DNA of 64,000 nt from Zhengitettix transpicula (taxonomy: Eukaryota; Arthropoda; Insecta; Orthoptera; Tetrigidae): contig CM073595.1 of the NCBI GenBank assembly GCA_037074705.1, positions 68,372,139 through 68,436,138 on the forward strand, in the 5' to 3' direction. Under the pieces are notes generated by a model that made no database searches, was not told the DNA's origin, and saw only the letters and a program-made list of their open reading frames with translations. Below, piece after piece: positions 63,040-64,000 of the stretch (the stretch's first letter is position 1; each line of letters opens with the position of its first letter). A program made the translations under genes and the position numbers.

Positions 63040-63420
63040 CAAAATTTTCGGTATTCATTTTAAGTGGAAGCTTGAAGGTCAACATGAGATGATGCGTACA
63101 TTGCGTCACGCCCTTGCCGAATTTATGTAATCACTGACTGCGTTCCGAAGTGATGTTGGGAATCAGTTTTGACGTCACGCTCTGTTACTCACCTGCGGAT
63201 TACGTTTGCCTTTTCGCCGAGGGCAACCTTTGTGCGATCGATTGATGATGCCAGCAACTTTGAGTTCATCGCTTGCATCAGCCTTGAAGGTCCTCGCAAG
63301 GTGATCGCAGTTGCTCGCGCTTCGGACTCACGATCGATACGATCATTCAGTTTACTGTCTTCCTTTTCATTACCTTCATTACCTTCCTTAACTTAAGGGC
63401 GAACGTAAGAGTTGAAATTT
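63040..63420 (-). promoter_or_regulatory. CpG-rich candidate promoter/first exon
   Basis: A GC-rich patch with a minus-strand ATG at 63278. It is followed by 28 open codons (MQAMNSKLLASSIDRTKVAL and on) to a strong donor, CGCAG|GTGAGT, at 63193/63192. A palindromic TGACGTCA (cAMP-response type) lies at 63169-63176, just inside the would-be intron. Coding status unproven; no family recognised. Confidence 0.28.
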
Positions 63421-64000
63421 CTTTAATAATAATTATGTTACTTTCTTAACGGATTAATGGAGATTAAATAGTTCACTGCCGTGGTGTTGCTCTTCACTAT
63501 TACATGTGTAATAATTACTTATGGGACGTGTTTGAATTGATAAAAATCATTATTATTTGATATTATATTGATATAACTGTTACTTGCCTAAAATAAATTG
63601 AGTTTAAGCAATATTCGAATAAATTTCACTCTATATTGTTATTCTGATCGGCATTATTTATTTTTAGTAGGTACCGAATCGGAACGGGTTCTTTCACAGA
63701 TAGTAATAATAATAAAGGAAATACATAGATCTATTAAATGTCTAAGACAAGTGTCCTCGACACAGATGACATAGTTGGCTTTTGGAATAATTTAGGTAAC
63801 TGCGTACAGACTTAAAATATGATCCAAATATCTATATAATAGAAAAAAATTACTACTTAGCCTCAAAAAGGGAGAGTAAATAGGCGAATATTCAACATAA
63901 AGCATGTCTAACATTTATGTTGCTTTCGTGTTGTGTAAAAAGTAGTTTGAATCTGGTACAGTTTTTACAATTTTTTATCTGAACTGGTTGAAACTTGTGA
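63421..64000. other. No gene recognised
   Basis: AT-rich, no repeats or frames of note. Confidence 0.4.

Overview
The window is nuclear DNA of an animal, most likely an insect. It is AT-rich, has long GT-AG introns, many (TA)n microsatellites, and layers of transposable-element debris. Two host genes can be read completely by joining exons. The repeat types and compact gene structures fit a hemimetabolous insect with a large genome (cockroach, termite or stick-insect grade), but that placement is inference.

Left third (about 1-16.2 kb, minus strand): a 16-exon gene for the insect orthologue of PAXBP1/GCFC. Every exon-exon phase closes, giving about 848 residues. Its introns carry (TA)n tracts, a small copy of an interspersed repeat, a tandem duplication that copied one splice donor, and a fold-back repeat.

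Intergenic 16.2-23.2 kb: the two genes are divergently transcribed. Between them lies a decayed hAT transposon (BED finger left, dimerisation region right). It is split by a Penelope-like element (reverse transcriptase plus GIY-YIG) joined in frame to the reverse transcriptase of a Jockey-like LINE, both on the minus strand.

Middle (23.25-35.8 kb, plus strand): an 8-exon makorin gene (RING E3 ubiquitin ligase, about 422 residues) with all four CCCH fingers, the makorin Cys-His motif and the RING intact. Intron 3 holds a broken Ty1/copia retrotransposon in antisense with one 191-bp LTR. Intron 7 holds a fold-back repeat.

Right part (35.8-64 kb): no complete gene found. It holds several copies of an unclassified interspersed repeat built from modules of about 280-312 bp (44.8-45.3, 48.1-53.3, 54.9-55.5 and 62.0-63.0 kb). 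It also holds a second decayed Penelope-like element (46.0-46.9 kb), a mariner transposase remnant (56.1-56.5 kb), a 120-bp-armed inverted repeat (58.1-58.4 kb), a divergent tandem array (42.4-42.85 kb), and two CpG-rich islands with good splice donors that could be first exons of unseen genes.

PAXBP1 and makorin are housekeeping nuclear and ubiquitin-pathway genes; their adjacency suggests no joint function. I see no new multi-gene system. The most unusual structures are the modular repeat family and the Penelope-LINE fusion.
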